NCBI GenBank assembly: GCA_900320085.1
Contig: ONRC01000021.1
Coordinates: 1-37,480, forward strand
Length of the DNA: 37,480 nt
Source of the DNA: an uncultured Eubacteriales bacterium
GTDB taxonomy: Bacteria; Bacillota; Clostridia; Christensenellales; Aristaeellaceae
Reading direction: 5' to 3'
Part shown: positions 7,718 to 14,846 of the stretch, piece by piece
How the letters are laid out: every line of letters begins with the position of its first letter
Position numbering within the stretch: the first letter of the stretch is position 1
The notes under the pieces: model-generated
What the model was told of the DNA's origin: nothing
The model's input: only the letters and a program-made list of their open reading frames with translations
Databases searched by the model: none
Translations under genes and position numbers: made by a program

Positions 7718-8617
7718 TCAGTTCTTCGTGCCGGAATCGTAGATGTGCCTGCGCATCAGCAGGATGCTCCCCAGACACAGCACCAGGGCGAAGATAAAGT
7801 ACAGCCAGCTCATGGCGGCGGCATATTCAAACTGCTGGTTGGTGAAGTTCATCTTGTAGATGTAGTCCACCAGCGGGTTGGTGGTGTCGGTGAAGAAGGA
7901 CACGATGGTGTACACTACGTTCATCATGATGACGGGGGAGATCATGGGCAGCGTGATTTTCCAGAACATTTCCCATTCCGTGGCCCCATCCACCCGGGCG
8001 GCCTCATAGAGCGAACCGGAAATGCCCTGCAGGCCCGCCAGGAACAGCACGATCTGCACGCCGCTTTTCCACAGGACCACCGTGATCCTGTCCAGGAATC
8101 CCTGCACCACCTCGGTGATGCTGGGCCCCAGCAGATCGGCGATCAGCTTGGGCACCATAATGCCCGTCGTCACTGTCATACCGTCCACGCCCATGCCCAG
8201 CAGCTGCTTCATGATGTAGCCCGTGCCCAGCAGCACGGGGATGAAGAACGCCGTACGGAAGAACCCGCGCCCCACCATTTTGCGGTTGATGAAGATGGCG
8301 ATGATCAGGGAAAACACCATGCACAGCGGCGTGTTGAGCAGGGTATCCGTGACGACCTTTAAAAACGTGGGCACAAAGTTGATGTCGTAAAAGAAGATGT
8401 ACCGGAAGTTGTCCAGCCCCACCCACGCCGTTTTCAGGCCCTTGAATTCCACGATGTCCGAAAAGGCCAGCCGGATGGACACAAAAATCGGATAGGCGAA
8501 GAACAGGCAGACGCCAATCAGCCAGGGAATCAGGAAAATGTACGCTTCCAGCGACCTTTTCCTGTCAATGCCCAGCCGTTTTGATTTTCTCACTGGGGAC
8601 ATGCTTTTTACGGACAC
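7718..8617 (-). CDS. Carbohydrate ABC transporter permease, LplB/YteP-like (MalF family)
   Basis: A 299-residue permease with six predicted membrane segments and the EAA loop SLYEAARVDGATEWEMFWKI near residues 195-214, followed by TLPMISP. It is the partner of the 6755 permease. The start is probably GTG at 8617, since AGGAGG lies 8 nt upstream; the next ATG (8602) would have poor spacing. It follows the DUF5696 gene by 19 bp, so a second importer is appended directly to the propeller/YIP1/DUF5696 module. The substrate is inferred from context only. Confidence 0.9.
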   Translation of the reverse strand: MSVKSMSPVRKSKRLGIDRKRSLEAYIFLIPWLIGVCLFFAYPIFVSIRLAFSDIVEFKGLKTAWVGLDNFRYIFFYDINFVPTFLKVVTDTLLNTPLCMVFSLIIAIFINRKMVGRGFFRTAFFIPVLLGTGYIMKQLLGMGVDGMTVTTGIMVPKLIADLLGPSITEVVQGFLDRITVVLWKSGVQIVLFLAGLQGISGSLYEAARVDGATEWEMFWKITLPMISPVIMMNVVYTIVSFFTDTTNPLVDYIYKMNFTNQQFEYAAAMSWLYFIFALVLCLGSILLMRRHIYDSGTKN

Positions 8618-8636
8618 GTTCGTTCCCTCCTGTCTC

Positions 8637-10763
8637 CTACTCTGTTACCGCCTTCCAGCTCTGGGCGGGGATTTCGATGCCGTCGGCTTCCGCGGGCTCG
8701 TCGGCATAATTGACGTAAACGACCGTACCGTTTTCATAGGTGACCTTGGCCAGGGTATCGCTGAGGCGTTCATGCCTTTCGATGCACACCCCGCACAGCG
8801 CTGCCAGCGGACCTTCGGTAAACTGCTTCGCGGCCCAGGCCACGCGCTCCTGCCAGGCGGTGTATTCGGCGGAAAAGAGGATTTGATAATTCGTATACAT
8901 CAATTCTTCCGTGTTGCCGTGGGTGAGCTCGAAGAAGGGCACGTACCCCATTTCCACCCAGCGCAGCACCTCGCGCTCCAAATCGCTGCTCAGGTTGCCG
9001 GGCCGGGCGGCATAGTCCACCAGCCCATGCAGCGCCACCTGATAGAAGGGCACGGCGCGGGTGGTGGCCTGGCAGCCGTAATCCTGATAGGGCACGTCGG
9101 TCATGAAATCGGCGTGGCCCAGCAGGCAGGCGTTGCCGCCCTCAGCCTCAGCCGTGCCGAACGCCGCCCTGCTTTCATCCAGCATAGTCTGGTACAGCGC
9201 CAGCGCTTGGGCGGCGGTGGTGGCATGTCTGCTGCCGTAATTAAAACCAACGGCCTGACCCATGCGCTCGAAACGCACGCCGTTCAGCGTAAAGCCCTTC
9301 GCTTTGTTCAGGAAAGCGTCAAACTTTTCCTTCGCCACGTCTGGGCTGAGCATGAACACGGTTTCGTCCTTGTCGGTCAGCACGGTGTGGTTGCCGGTGT
9401 ACACTACGTCGTTGCGGTGAGAATAGCCGCGCTCGTCAGCCTGCGCTTCCATGAAATTGGCGGTGAGGGATACTTCCGCCCCCAGGCTGTGGGCGGTGTC
9501 CAGCAGGGATTTCAGGTCGCCGTCGCTGCCCACCGCGCCGCCGAGGGGGAAATGGTCGGGGGTTTTGCCATAGCCGCCCGCTGTCCAGCCCTTCACCGAC
9601 GCCTTGATGTTTTTAACGCCCAGGCTGTCCAGGGCGGTCAGGATTTCTTCCGCCTGCTTCAGGGTGGTCACGGTGCGGGGCGTGTCGAACAGCAGTCCCT
9701 CCTCCGGCGCGCTCAGAAACAGGTCGATGGCGACCTGGGGCTTGCGTTCGCCGCGGGTCAGGACGCCGTTCTCCAGCAAATAATCCCGCCACACCCGGGC
9801 CATGGCGCTGTAATCCGGGTTTTCCTCCTCCAGGAACAGCACCCGGAGCTGGTAATCCGTTTTGATGTCGTCCTTGTCGTAGACCTTGATGGCGCGGTCG
9901 GTGACGCGCTTATCGTCAAACGCCCGGCGATACTGGAAATTGGCGAAGAGGAAGTTGATGCCGATGATGTTGTTGGAGCAGTTCAGGGATACGCGGCTGG
10001 TTTCCGCGCCTTGCTCGATGATCGCCATCAGGCCGTGGCCGCCGCGGTTCATGGCGAACACCGGCATCAGCACCTGAGGCGCTTCCTGGGCGAACATGTC
10101 CAGCAGCGCGGGCTGCTTCTGATAATCGCCGTATACGGGATACAGCCGGGTGGATTCCTTGTAATGCGCGTTGTCCTGAAACTCCATCACCGCGCCGCAG
10201 CCGTCCGGATAGAGAAAGAAGCCCTCGGCCTTGTCAGTGGCGGAAAAGAGGTAAGGCAGCATGTCCACGCTGACCAGGGAAAAATCCCCGTTCTCCCGGA
10301 TGGAGGCATAGGGAACCCGCGCCAGCAGCGTGGCTCCGTCCAGGGTGATTTCTGCGCTGACGCCCACCTGATAGGTGCCCAGGTAATAGGTCAGCCGCAC
10401 GCCGTTTTCGATCAGCTCATAGGAGGCCTGCAAATCCTTTTCCGCCATCAGCGCCAGATTGTTTACCACGCCCAGGCCGGTTTTCAGGTTGGTGCAGTTC
10501 ACGGCCAGCAAGCTGGTGATTTTTTTCTGCTGGGCGGGAATGATCTTCAGGCCCTCGGCAGTTTCATCGTTCATGCTGGAGGACCAGGTTTTGCCCGTCA
10601 GCTTATCCTCCACGTCGATGGAGCACAGCCCGGCGTCCAGGTACAGCGCCAGCCGGTCGTTCTCCGCCGCCAGAATACGTTCCGCCGTCGCTTCTTCCGC
10701 CAGGGCGGGGACACACAGCAGCAGCAAAACGCAGCAAAGCCAGCATAGCAGGTTCTTTTTCAT
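8637..10763 (-). CDS. Secreted DUF5696-type protein, possible TIM-barrel glycosidase relative
   Basis: A 708-residue exported protein. Residues 1-22 form a signal peptide ending VPALA. The first ~330 residues look beta-rich (LYLDAGLCSIDVEDKLTG, TYYLGTYQVGVSAEI). The middle part, about 330-640, has an alternating alpha/beta pattern like a sugar-hydrolase barrel: GWTAGGYGKTPDHFPLGG near 392, GGNACLLGHADFMTDVP near 545, VPFYQVALHGLVDY near 570, and VEMGYVPFFELTHG. These blocks match my memory of the DUF5696 consensus; no enzymatic activity is known to me. It is probably surface exposed. It is 16 bp behind the YIP1 gene and 19 bp before the second permease pair. Hydrolase function is inference. 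Confidence 0.75.
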   Translation of the reverse strand: MKKNLLCWLCCVLLLLCVPALAEEATAERILAAENDRLALYLDAGLCSIDVEDKLTGKTWSSSMNDETAEGLKIIPAQQKKITSLLAVNCTNLKTGLGVVNNLALMAEKDLQASYELIENGVRLTYYLGTYQVGVSAEITLDGATLLARVPYASIRENGDFSLVSVDMLPYLFSATDKAEGFFLYPDGCGAVMEFQDNAHYKESTRLYPVYGDYQKQPALLDMFAQEAPQVLMPVFAMNRGGHGLMAIIEQGAETSRVSLNCSNNIIGINFLFANFQYRRAFDDKRVTDRAIKVYDKDDIKTDYQLRVLFLEEENPDYSAMARVWRDYLLENGVLTRGERKPQVAIDLFLSAPEEGLLFDTPRTVTTLKQAEEILTALDSLGVKNIKASVKGWTAGGYGKTPDHFPLGGAVGSDGDLKSLLDTAHSLGAEVSLTANFMEAQADERGYSHRNDVVYTGNHTVLTDKDETVFMLSPDVAKEKFDAFLNKAKGFTLNGVRFERMGQAVGFNYGSRHATTAAQALALYQTMLDESRAAFGTAEAEGGNACLLGHADFMTDVPYQDYGCQATTRAVPFYQVALHGLVDYAARPGNLSSDLEREVLRWVEMGYVPFFELTHGNTEELMYTNYQILFSAEYTAWQERVAWAAKQFTEGPLAALCGVCIERHERLSDTLAKVTYENGTVVYVNYADEPAEADGIEIPAQSWKAVTE

Positions 10764-10779
10764 GGCGCGTCCTCCTTCC

Positions 10780-11412
10780 TCACAGGCGGTAGACGATCTC
10801 GTAATACACTTCCCGGATCATGGTGACGAACTGGGAAGAGATGGTGAACAGCAGCACGATCGTAGCCCAGATAACGGCCATGGTAAAAACGGTCAGCAGC
10901 ACCACCGCCACGGTTTTCCCCACGGAATACTCGTTCATTTCCTTGAGGCCCACGATCATCAGCAGAATGACCCACAGGATCTGCCCGCCGGTCAGGGCAT
11001 AGTACAGCCCGGCCTGGCCGCCGTCCATCACGCGGGACAGCAGCACCACCGGCACGGTGAACAGCACGTAGGGCATGAGGGACAGGGTGTTGTACACCAG
11101 GGCTTCGCCGATCTTGGTGGCCCCGTCCAGGATGGTGGTCATGGCGTAGGAAGCCAAAATCCACGTCAGCACCGGCACGAACAGCTTGCCGCATTCCAGC
11201 AGCAGGTTCGCCTTGCGCACTGAAACGGTGGACAGGGGGTAGTGGGTGAAATAGATGGAGAACACGTTTACCGCCAGCGCCAGGACAAACAGCGCTATCA
11301 CCAGAAGGACGCTCATGCGCTTAAAGCCCGCGTCGCCGCGCTGCTTCTTGATGTATTCGCTCACCACGATGGGATGGAACAGCATCATGACGCACATTTT
11401 CAGGCCCGTCAT
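10780..11412 (-). CDS. YIP1-family integral membrane protein
   Basis: A 210-residue protein with about five membrane segments: MSVLLVIALFVLALAVNVF, then FVPVLTWILASYAM, MPYVLFTVPVVLLS, ILWVILLMIVGL and a C-terminal VVLLTVFTMAVIWATIVLLF. The short N-terminus MTGLKMCVMMLFHPIVVSEYI resembles YIP1-like proteins seen beside DUF5696 and sugar ABC genes in Firmicutes (recalled). I chose the ATG at 11412: it has GGAGGGG upstream and overlaps the preceding gene by four bases (ATGA), a coupled arrangement. A longer reading to 11448 lies wholly inside the preceding gene. Its biochemical role is unknown; a membrane scaffold for its neighbours is plausible. Confidence 0.75.
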   Translation of the reverse strand: MTGLKMCVMMLFHPIVVSEYIKKQRGDAGFKRMSVLLVIALFVLALAVNVFSIYFTHYPLSTVSVRKANLLLECGKLFVPVLTWILASYAMTTILDGATKIGEALVYNTLSLMPYVLFTVPVVLLSRVMDGGQAGLYYALTGGQILWVILLMIVGLKEMNEYSVGKTVAVVLLTVFTMAVIWATIVLLFTISSQFVTMIREVYYEIVYRL

Positions 11413-12860
11413 TTCAATCCCCTCCCCATCTGCACGTCGTCGGCCCACTGGTCAGCCTTCTTCTTCGCCAGCGAAAGCAGCTTCACCGCCGCGAACACGA
11501 TCGCCGCGGCGCACGCCACCACCAGCAGGAAATGCTGCCGGAAGTATTCGTGGCGGTACTCGGCGAAGGCTTCGGAGTAGCCCTCCCGGTCGTTGGCCAG
11601 CTCATAGGAGCGCAGAGCGCTGTCCCATTTTTCGTCCTTGCCCATGATCTTGGCCACGCCCTGATGGGCCAGGGCGTAGTTGCTGTCGATTTCCAGGGCC
11701 TGCCGCCAATAGCCCAGCGCCTCCTGATAGCGGCCTTCGCCGTGGAGCGTGACGGCCTGGTGCACCAGGCGGATAAAGTGGGTGGGGCGGAACACGGTGA
11801 TGGTGTTGGACTGGTAATCCAGCACGTACAGATAGCCTTCGCTGTCCGCCTCGATGCTGACGGGAATCTGGAACAGGCCTTCCGTGTCGCCCGTGCCGCC
11901 GAAGCAGCAAAGCAGGCTGCCCTCCTGGTCGTACTGGTAAATCAGTCCGGTCACCCGGTCCACCACGGTGATGATGCCGTTATCCTCCACGGTGATGTCC
12001 GAGAAGGTGGGCTCCAGTACCTTGCCGTTGGCGCCCAGGGCAGGGTCGGGCAGGGTGAAGCCGTAGGTTTCCTCCGGGTAGGTGTTGGTGCCGACGGAAT
12101 TGAGCTTTCTGATCTGGGCGGTGTTTTTGTTGGACAGGATGCCGTAAATCATGTTGTCCGCGCCGATGAAGAAATTGGAATAGCTGGCGGGCTCCTGCTT
12201 TACGGTGCGCTCGATCTGGCTCTTGCTGCCAAACAGCCGCACCAGGAACCGGCTCAGGGAAAAGCCCACCTTGTCGGCCCCCAGGTAGCCGCGGAAGTTG
12301 TTGGCTTCGTCCAGGGCAATCAGGTTCGCGCCTTTCAGGGCGTAAATGTAGCCCGTGTTCGCCACGAAAATCTTCTGCACGTCGAAGGTGAAGTTGGCCC
12401 CCAGCAGGGAGGAATCGGGCTTGGTATACTCCTTGCGGTCGCTGCCGTCGGCATTCAGGGTGGCGATGCGCAGGTTGCCGGTGTCGGCGATCCATACGCT
12501 GCCGTCGGTATGCACGTATACGCCCCGGGGCTTGTTGAGCTTTTTGCCGCAGGCCTCGGTGATCATGCTGAGCACCTTGCCTGCCCGGGTCATTTGCAGC
12601 ACCCGATTGTTTTCGCCGTCCGCCACGTACAGCGTATCGTCCGGCGCGATGAAAAGGTCCTCGGGGTGGTTCATGAAGCCATCCTCGCCCAGGTTCTTGA
12701 TCGTGCCGTACACCTCATAGGCGGCGGGAATGGGAATATAGTTGTCGCTGCCGTCGGTGGTGTCGGTGTCCACCACGAAGGCGTCCATGTTCACCACGGC
12801 CAGCGCGGCGGGCGTCCACAGCATCAGCAGCGCCAGAAGAAGGAAGAACGTTCGTTTCAT
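11409..12860 (-). CDS. Exported NHL-type beta-propeller with TPR-like segment and C-terminal membrane anchor
   Basis: A 483-residue protein. A signal peptide (MKRTFFLLLALLMLW... AALA) precedes six or so NHL-like blades: HPEDLFIAPDDTLYVADGEN, PRGVYVHTDGSVWIADTGN, EPTFSDITVEDNGIITVVDR and PVSIEADSEGYLYVLDYQS. A TPR-like pair follows near residues 365-420 (GRYQEALGYWRQALEIDSNY, WDSALRSYELANDREGY). Residues about 443-462 form a membrane helix, then a basic tail rich in Lys. Topology should place propeller and TPR outside and the tail inside. It is 12 bp behind a permease and overlaps the YIP1 gene. A structural or docking role in a surface sugar-capture complex is inference; the ligand of the propeller is unknown. 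Confidence 0.78.
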   Translation of the reverse strand: MKRTFFLLLALLMLWTPAALAVVNMDAFVVDTDTTDGSDNYIPIPAAYEVYGTIKNLGEDGFMNHPEDLFIAPDDTLYVADGENNRVLQMTRAGKVLSMITEACGKKLNKPRGVYVHTDGSVWIADTGNLRIATLNADGSDRKEYTKPDSSLLGANFTFDVQKIFVANTGYIYALKGANLIALDEANNFRGYLGADKVGFSLSRFLVRLFGSKSQIERTVKQEPASYSNFFIGADNMIYGILSNKNTAQIRKLNSVGTNTYPEETYGFTLPDPALGANGKVLEPTFSDITVEDNGIITVVDRVTGLIYQYDQEGSLLCCFGGTGDTEGLFQIPVSIEADSEGYLYVLDYQSNTITVFRPTHFIRLVHQAVTLHGEGRYQEALGYWRQALEIDSNYALAHQGVAKIMGKDEKWDSALRSYELANDREGYSEAFAEYRHEYFRQHFLLVVACAAAIVFAAVKLLSLAKKKADQWADDVQMGRGLK

Positions 12861-12872
12861 GTCCGCGCCTCC

Positions 12873-13763
12873 TTACGACTTGATGCCCGAGAAGGACATC
12901 GTTTCCATGACTTTGCCGCGCATGATGGCGAACACCAGGATGGAAGGAACCGTCGTCAGGAATGTGGCCGCGCCGACCGTGCCGGCCCGGGCCACCACGC
13001 CCGCGCCGCCGGACAGGGTTTGCAGGGCCAGGGGCAGGGTTTTGAGGGCGTTGCTGGAAATGAAGATCAGGGGGGAGAAGTAGTCGTTCCAGTTGTTCAC
13101 GAAGCTGAACACCGCCAGCGTCGTCCAGGCGGGCTGCAAAAGCGGCATGGCGATCGTCCAGAATACGCGGAATTCCTTCGCCCCGTCGATGCGGGCGGCT
13201 TCTAAAATGGAGTCCGGCAGCTGTTCGCAGAACTGCTTGACCAGGAAGAAGTTGTACGCCACCGCGATCTTGGGAATGATCAGCGCCCAATAGCTGTTCA
13301 CCAGGCCCAGCTTGTTCACCACCATGTAGTTGGGGATCTGGGTCACGTGAGCGGAGAACATCAGCGCCGCCAGCACTACCGCGAAAATGGGGCCGCTGCC
13401 CGCGGGCTTGTGCTTCACCAGCCCGTAAGCGCCCATACAGCACACCACCACGCTGGCCAGCACCGTCACCACCGTGGTGAACAGCGAATTGAAAATGTAG
13501 CGGGTGAAGGGCACCGTGGAGGAGGACAGGGAGGTGAGCAAATCGCTGAAATTCCGCAGCGTCGGCTTGTGCACGATCAGCCGCGGCGGGTAAATGTACA
13601 GCTCGTCCAGCGGCATCAGGCTGCGGCACACCATGGCGAACAGCGGCAGCCCCGCGATCACCACCAGCGCGGTCAGCAGCAGATACAGCATGAACCGGGA
13701 AAAGGTGAGCTTTTTTAAACGGAATTTGAAACGACGGGGCTTGTACACGGCTTTTGCAGTCAC
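12873..13763 (-). CDS. Carbohydrate ABC transporter permease (MalG family)
   Basis: A 296-residue permease with six membrane segments and the EAA loop SILEAARIDGAKEFRVFWTI near residues 184-203. The likely start is GTG at 13763: GGAGG stands 9 nt before it and the protein then begins with a basic stretch. A longer reading to 13805 overlaps the preceding gene and lacks a ribosome site. It lies 19 bp behind its MalF-type partner and 12 bp before the propeller gene. It ends MSFSGIKS, the usual kind of MalG C-terminus. It belongs to the first importer, served by the multidomain binding protein at 14847. Confidence 0.9.
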   Translation of the reverse strand: MTAKAVYKPRRFKFRLKKLTFSRFMLYLLLTALVVIAGLPLFAMVCRSLMPLDELYIYPPRLIVHKPTLRNFSDLLTSLSSSTVPFTRYIFNSLFTTVVTVLASVVVCCMGAYGLVKHKPAGSGPIFAVVLAALMFSAHVTQIPNYMVVNKLGLVNSYWALIIPKIAVAYNFFLVKQFCEQLPDSILEAARIDGAKEFRVFWTIAMPLLQPAWTTLAVFSFVNNWNDYFSPLIFISSNALKTLPLALQTLSGGAGVVARAGTVGAATFLTTVPSILVFAIMRGKVMETMSFSGIKS

Positions 13764-13782
13764 GTTTTTCCGCCTCCTTCCG

Positions 13783-14694
13783 TCAGGTGTTGTCCTTAAA
13801 TACATGCATGCAGATGCGGCCCAGGGTGAACGTAATCACAAACAGCGCCATGGCGACCGCGCTGGCATAGCCCATATTGAAGCGGGTGAAGGCGTAATCG
13901 TACAGGTGGGCCACGATGGTGTGGGCGGCATAGTTGGGGCTGGGCAGGCCGGCGACGGCGGTCGCCACGTCGAACACACCGAAGGCCCCGACGATGGCGT
14001 TGATCGCGCCGAAGAGCATCTGAGGCTTCATCATCGGCAGGGTGATGTATCGCAGCTCCTGGAATTTGTTCTTGACGCCGTCCACCCGCGCCGCCTCGTA
14101 CATGGCGGGGTCAACGTTCTGCAAGCCCGCCAGGAACACCAGAAAGCCGGTGCCCATGCTCATCCAGACGGAGATGATCATGATGACGGGCAGGACATAG
14201 GTGGCGTCCTTCGTCCACAGGATGGGCTCCAGAATCAGTCCGGAACGCAAAAGCAGGTTGTTGATGTAGCCGTACCGGTCGCCGGAGAAGAGGATCAGCC
14301 AGATATTCGCCATCGCCACGCCGCTGGTCAGGCTGGGCGCGTAGAACATGAGGGAAAAGAACCCGCGCCCCCGCTTCACCAGCGTAATCAGCCACGCCAT
14401 CAGGAAGGAGGCGAAGTAGCCGATGGGGCCTGTGATGACGGCGAACACCATGGTGTTCTTGAGAGAAATCAGAAACACGTCGTCGTCCAGGATCAGCTGG
14501 GAATAATTGCTGATGCCCACGAACCGGGCGGGCTGGATCATGTTGTAATTGGTCAGGCTGTAATACATCGCCACGGCCACCGGCACGATCACAAACACCG
14601 CGAACAGAATCAGGAAGGGCAGCAGGAAGGCGTATCCCGTGCCGTTCTTCCGCATCCATTCCCTGAAGCCGCTTTTCTTTACCGCTGCCTGCAA
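13783..14694 (-). CDS. Carbohydrate ABC transporter permease (MalF family)
   Basis: A 303-residue permease with six membrane segments and the EAA loop AMYEAARVDGVKNKFQELRY near residues 194-213, then ITLPMMKP. The start is probably TTG at 14694: AAAGGAG lies 8 nt upstream and no well-placed ATG exists. The Shine-Dalgarno is immediately preceded by the distal arm of a heptad-repeat element, whose CTCCT end can pair with AGGAG. Translation of this permease may therefore be reduced or switchable relative to the binding-protein gene before it. Confidence 0.87.
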   Translation of the reverse strand: MQAAVKKSGFREWMRKNGTGYAFLLPFLILFAVFVIVPVAVAMYYSLTNYNMIQPARFVGISNYSQLILDDDVFLISLKNTMVFAVITGPIGYFASFLMAWLITLVKRGRGFFSLMFYAPSLTSGVAMANIWLILFSGDRYGYINNLLLRSGLILEPILWTKDATYVLPVIMIISVWMSMGTGFLVFLAGLQNVDPAMYEAARVDGVKNKFQELRYITLPMMKPQMLFGAINAIVGAFGVFDVATAVAGLPSPNYAAHTIVAHLYDYAFTRFNMGYASAVAMALFVITFTLGRICMHVFKDNT

Positions 14695-14715
14695 GGCGAT
14701 CACTCCTTTCAAGGA

Positions 14716-14844
14716 GGAGGTAGGAAGTAGAAGGTAGGAAGTAGGAGGTTTATCATGATTGTGCTTTTATTCGTGGAAGTTGGGCTTGCGTTTCATGATC
14801 CGACGATATAAAACCTCCTACCTCCTACTTCCAACCTCCTACCT
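14716..14844. repeat. Heptad-repeat element, GGARGTA family, copy 1
   Basis: The left arm is five 7-mers at 14716-14750: GGAGGTA, GGAAGTA, GAAGGTA, GGAAGTA, GGAGGTT. The right arm is AACCTCC, TACCTCC, TACTTCC, AACCTCC, TACCT at 14812-14844. They pair almost throughout around a 61-nt loop. The right arm starts 2 nt behind the stop codon of the binding-protein gene, and the left arm ends just before the permease ribosome site. In the transcript the gene-proximal arm is a run of Shine-Dalgarno-like GGAGG and the distal arm a run of CCUCC. Confidence 0.88.
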
Positions 14845-14846
14845 AT

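Noticed and set aside
8538..10748. Very long plus-strand open frame (736 codons), and similar ones at 2-1207, 1204-2895, 5258-6718, 14877-16502, 21199-22962 and 25613-27058
   Set aside because: These run opposite strongly recognisable minus-strand genes, have His/Gln/Gly/Val-rich compositions typical of antisense frames in GC-rich DNA, and lack ribosome sites and family motifs.
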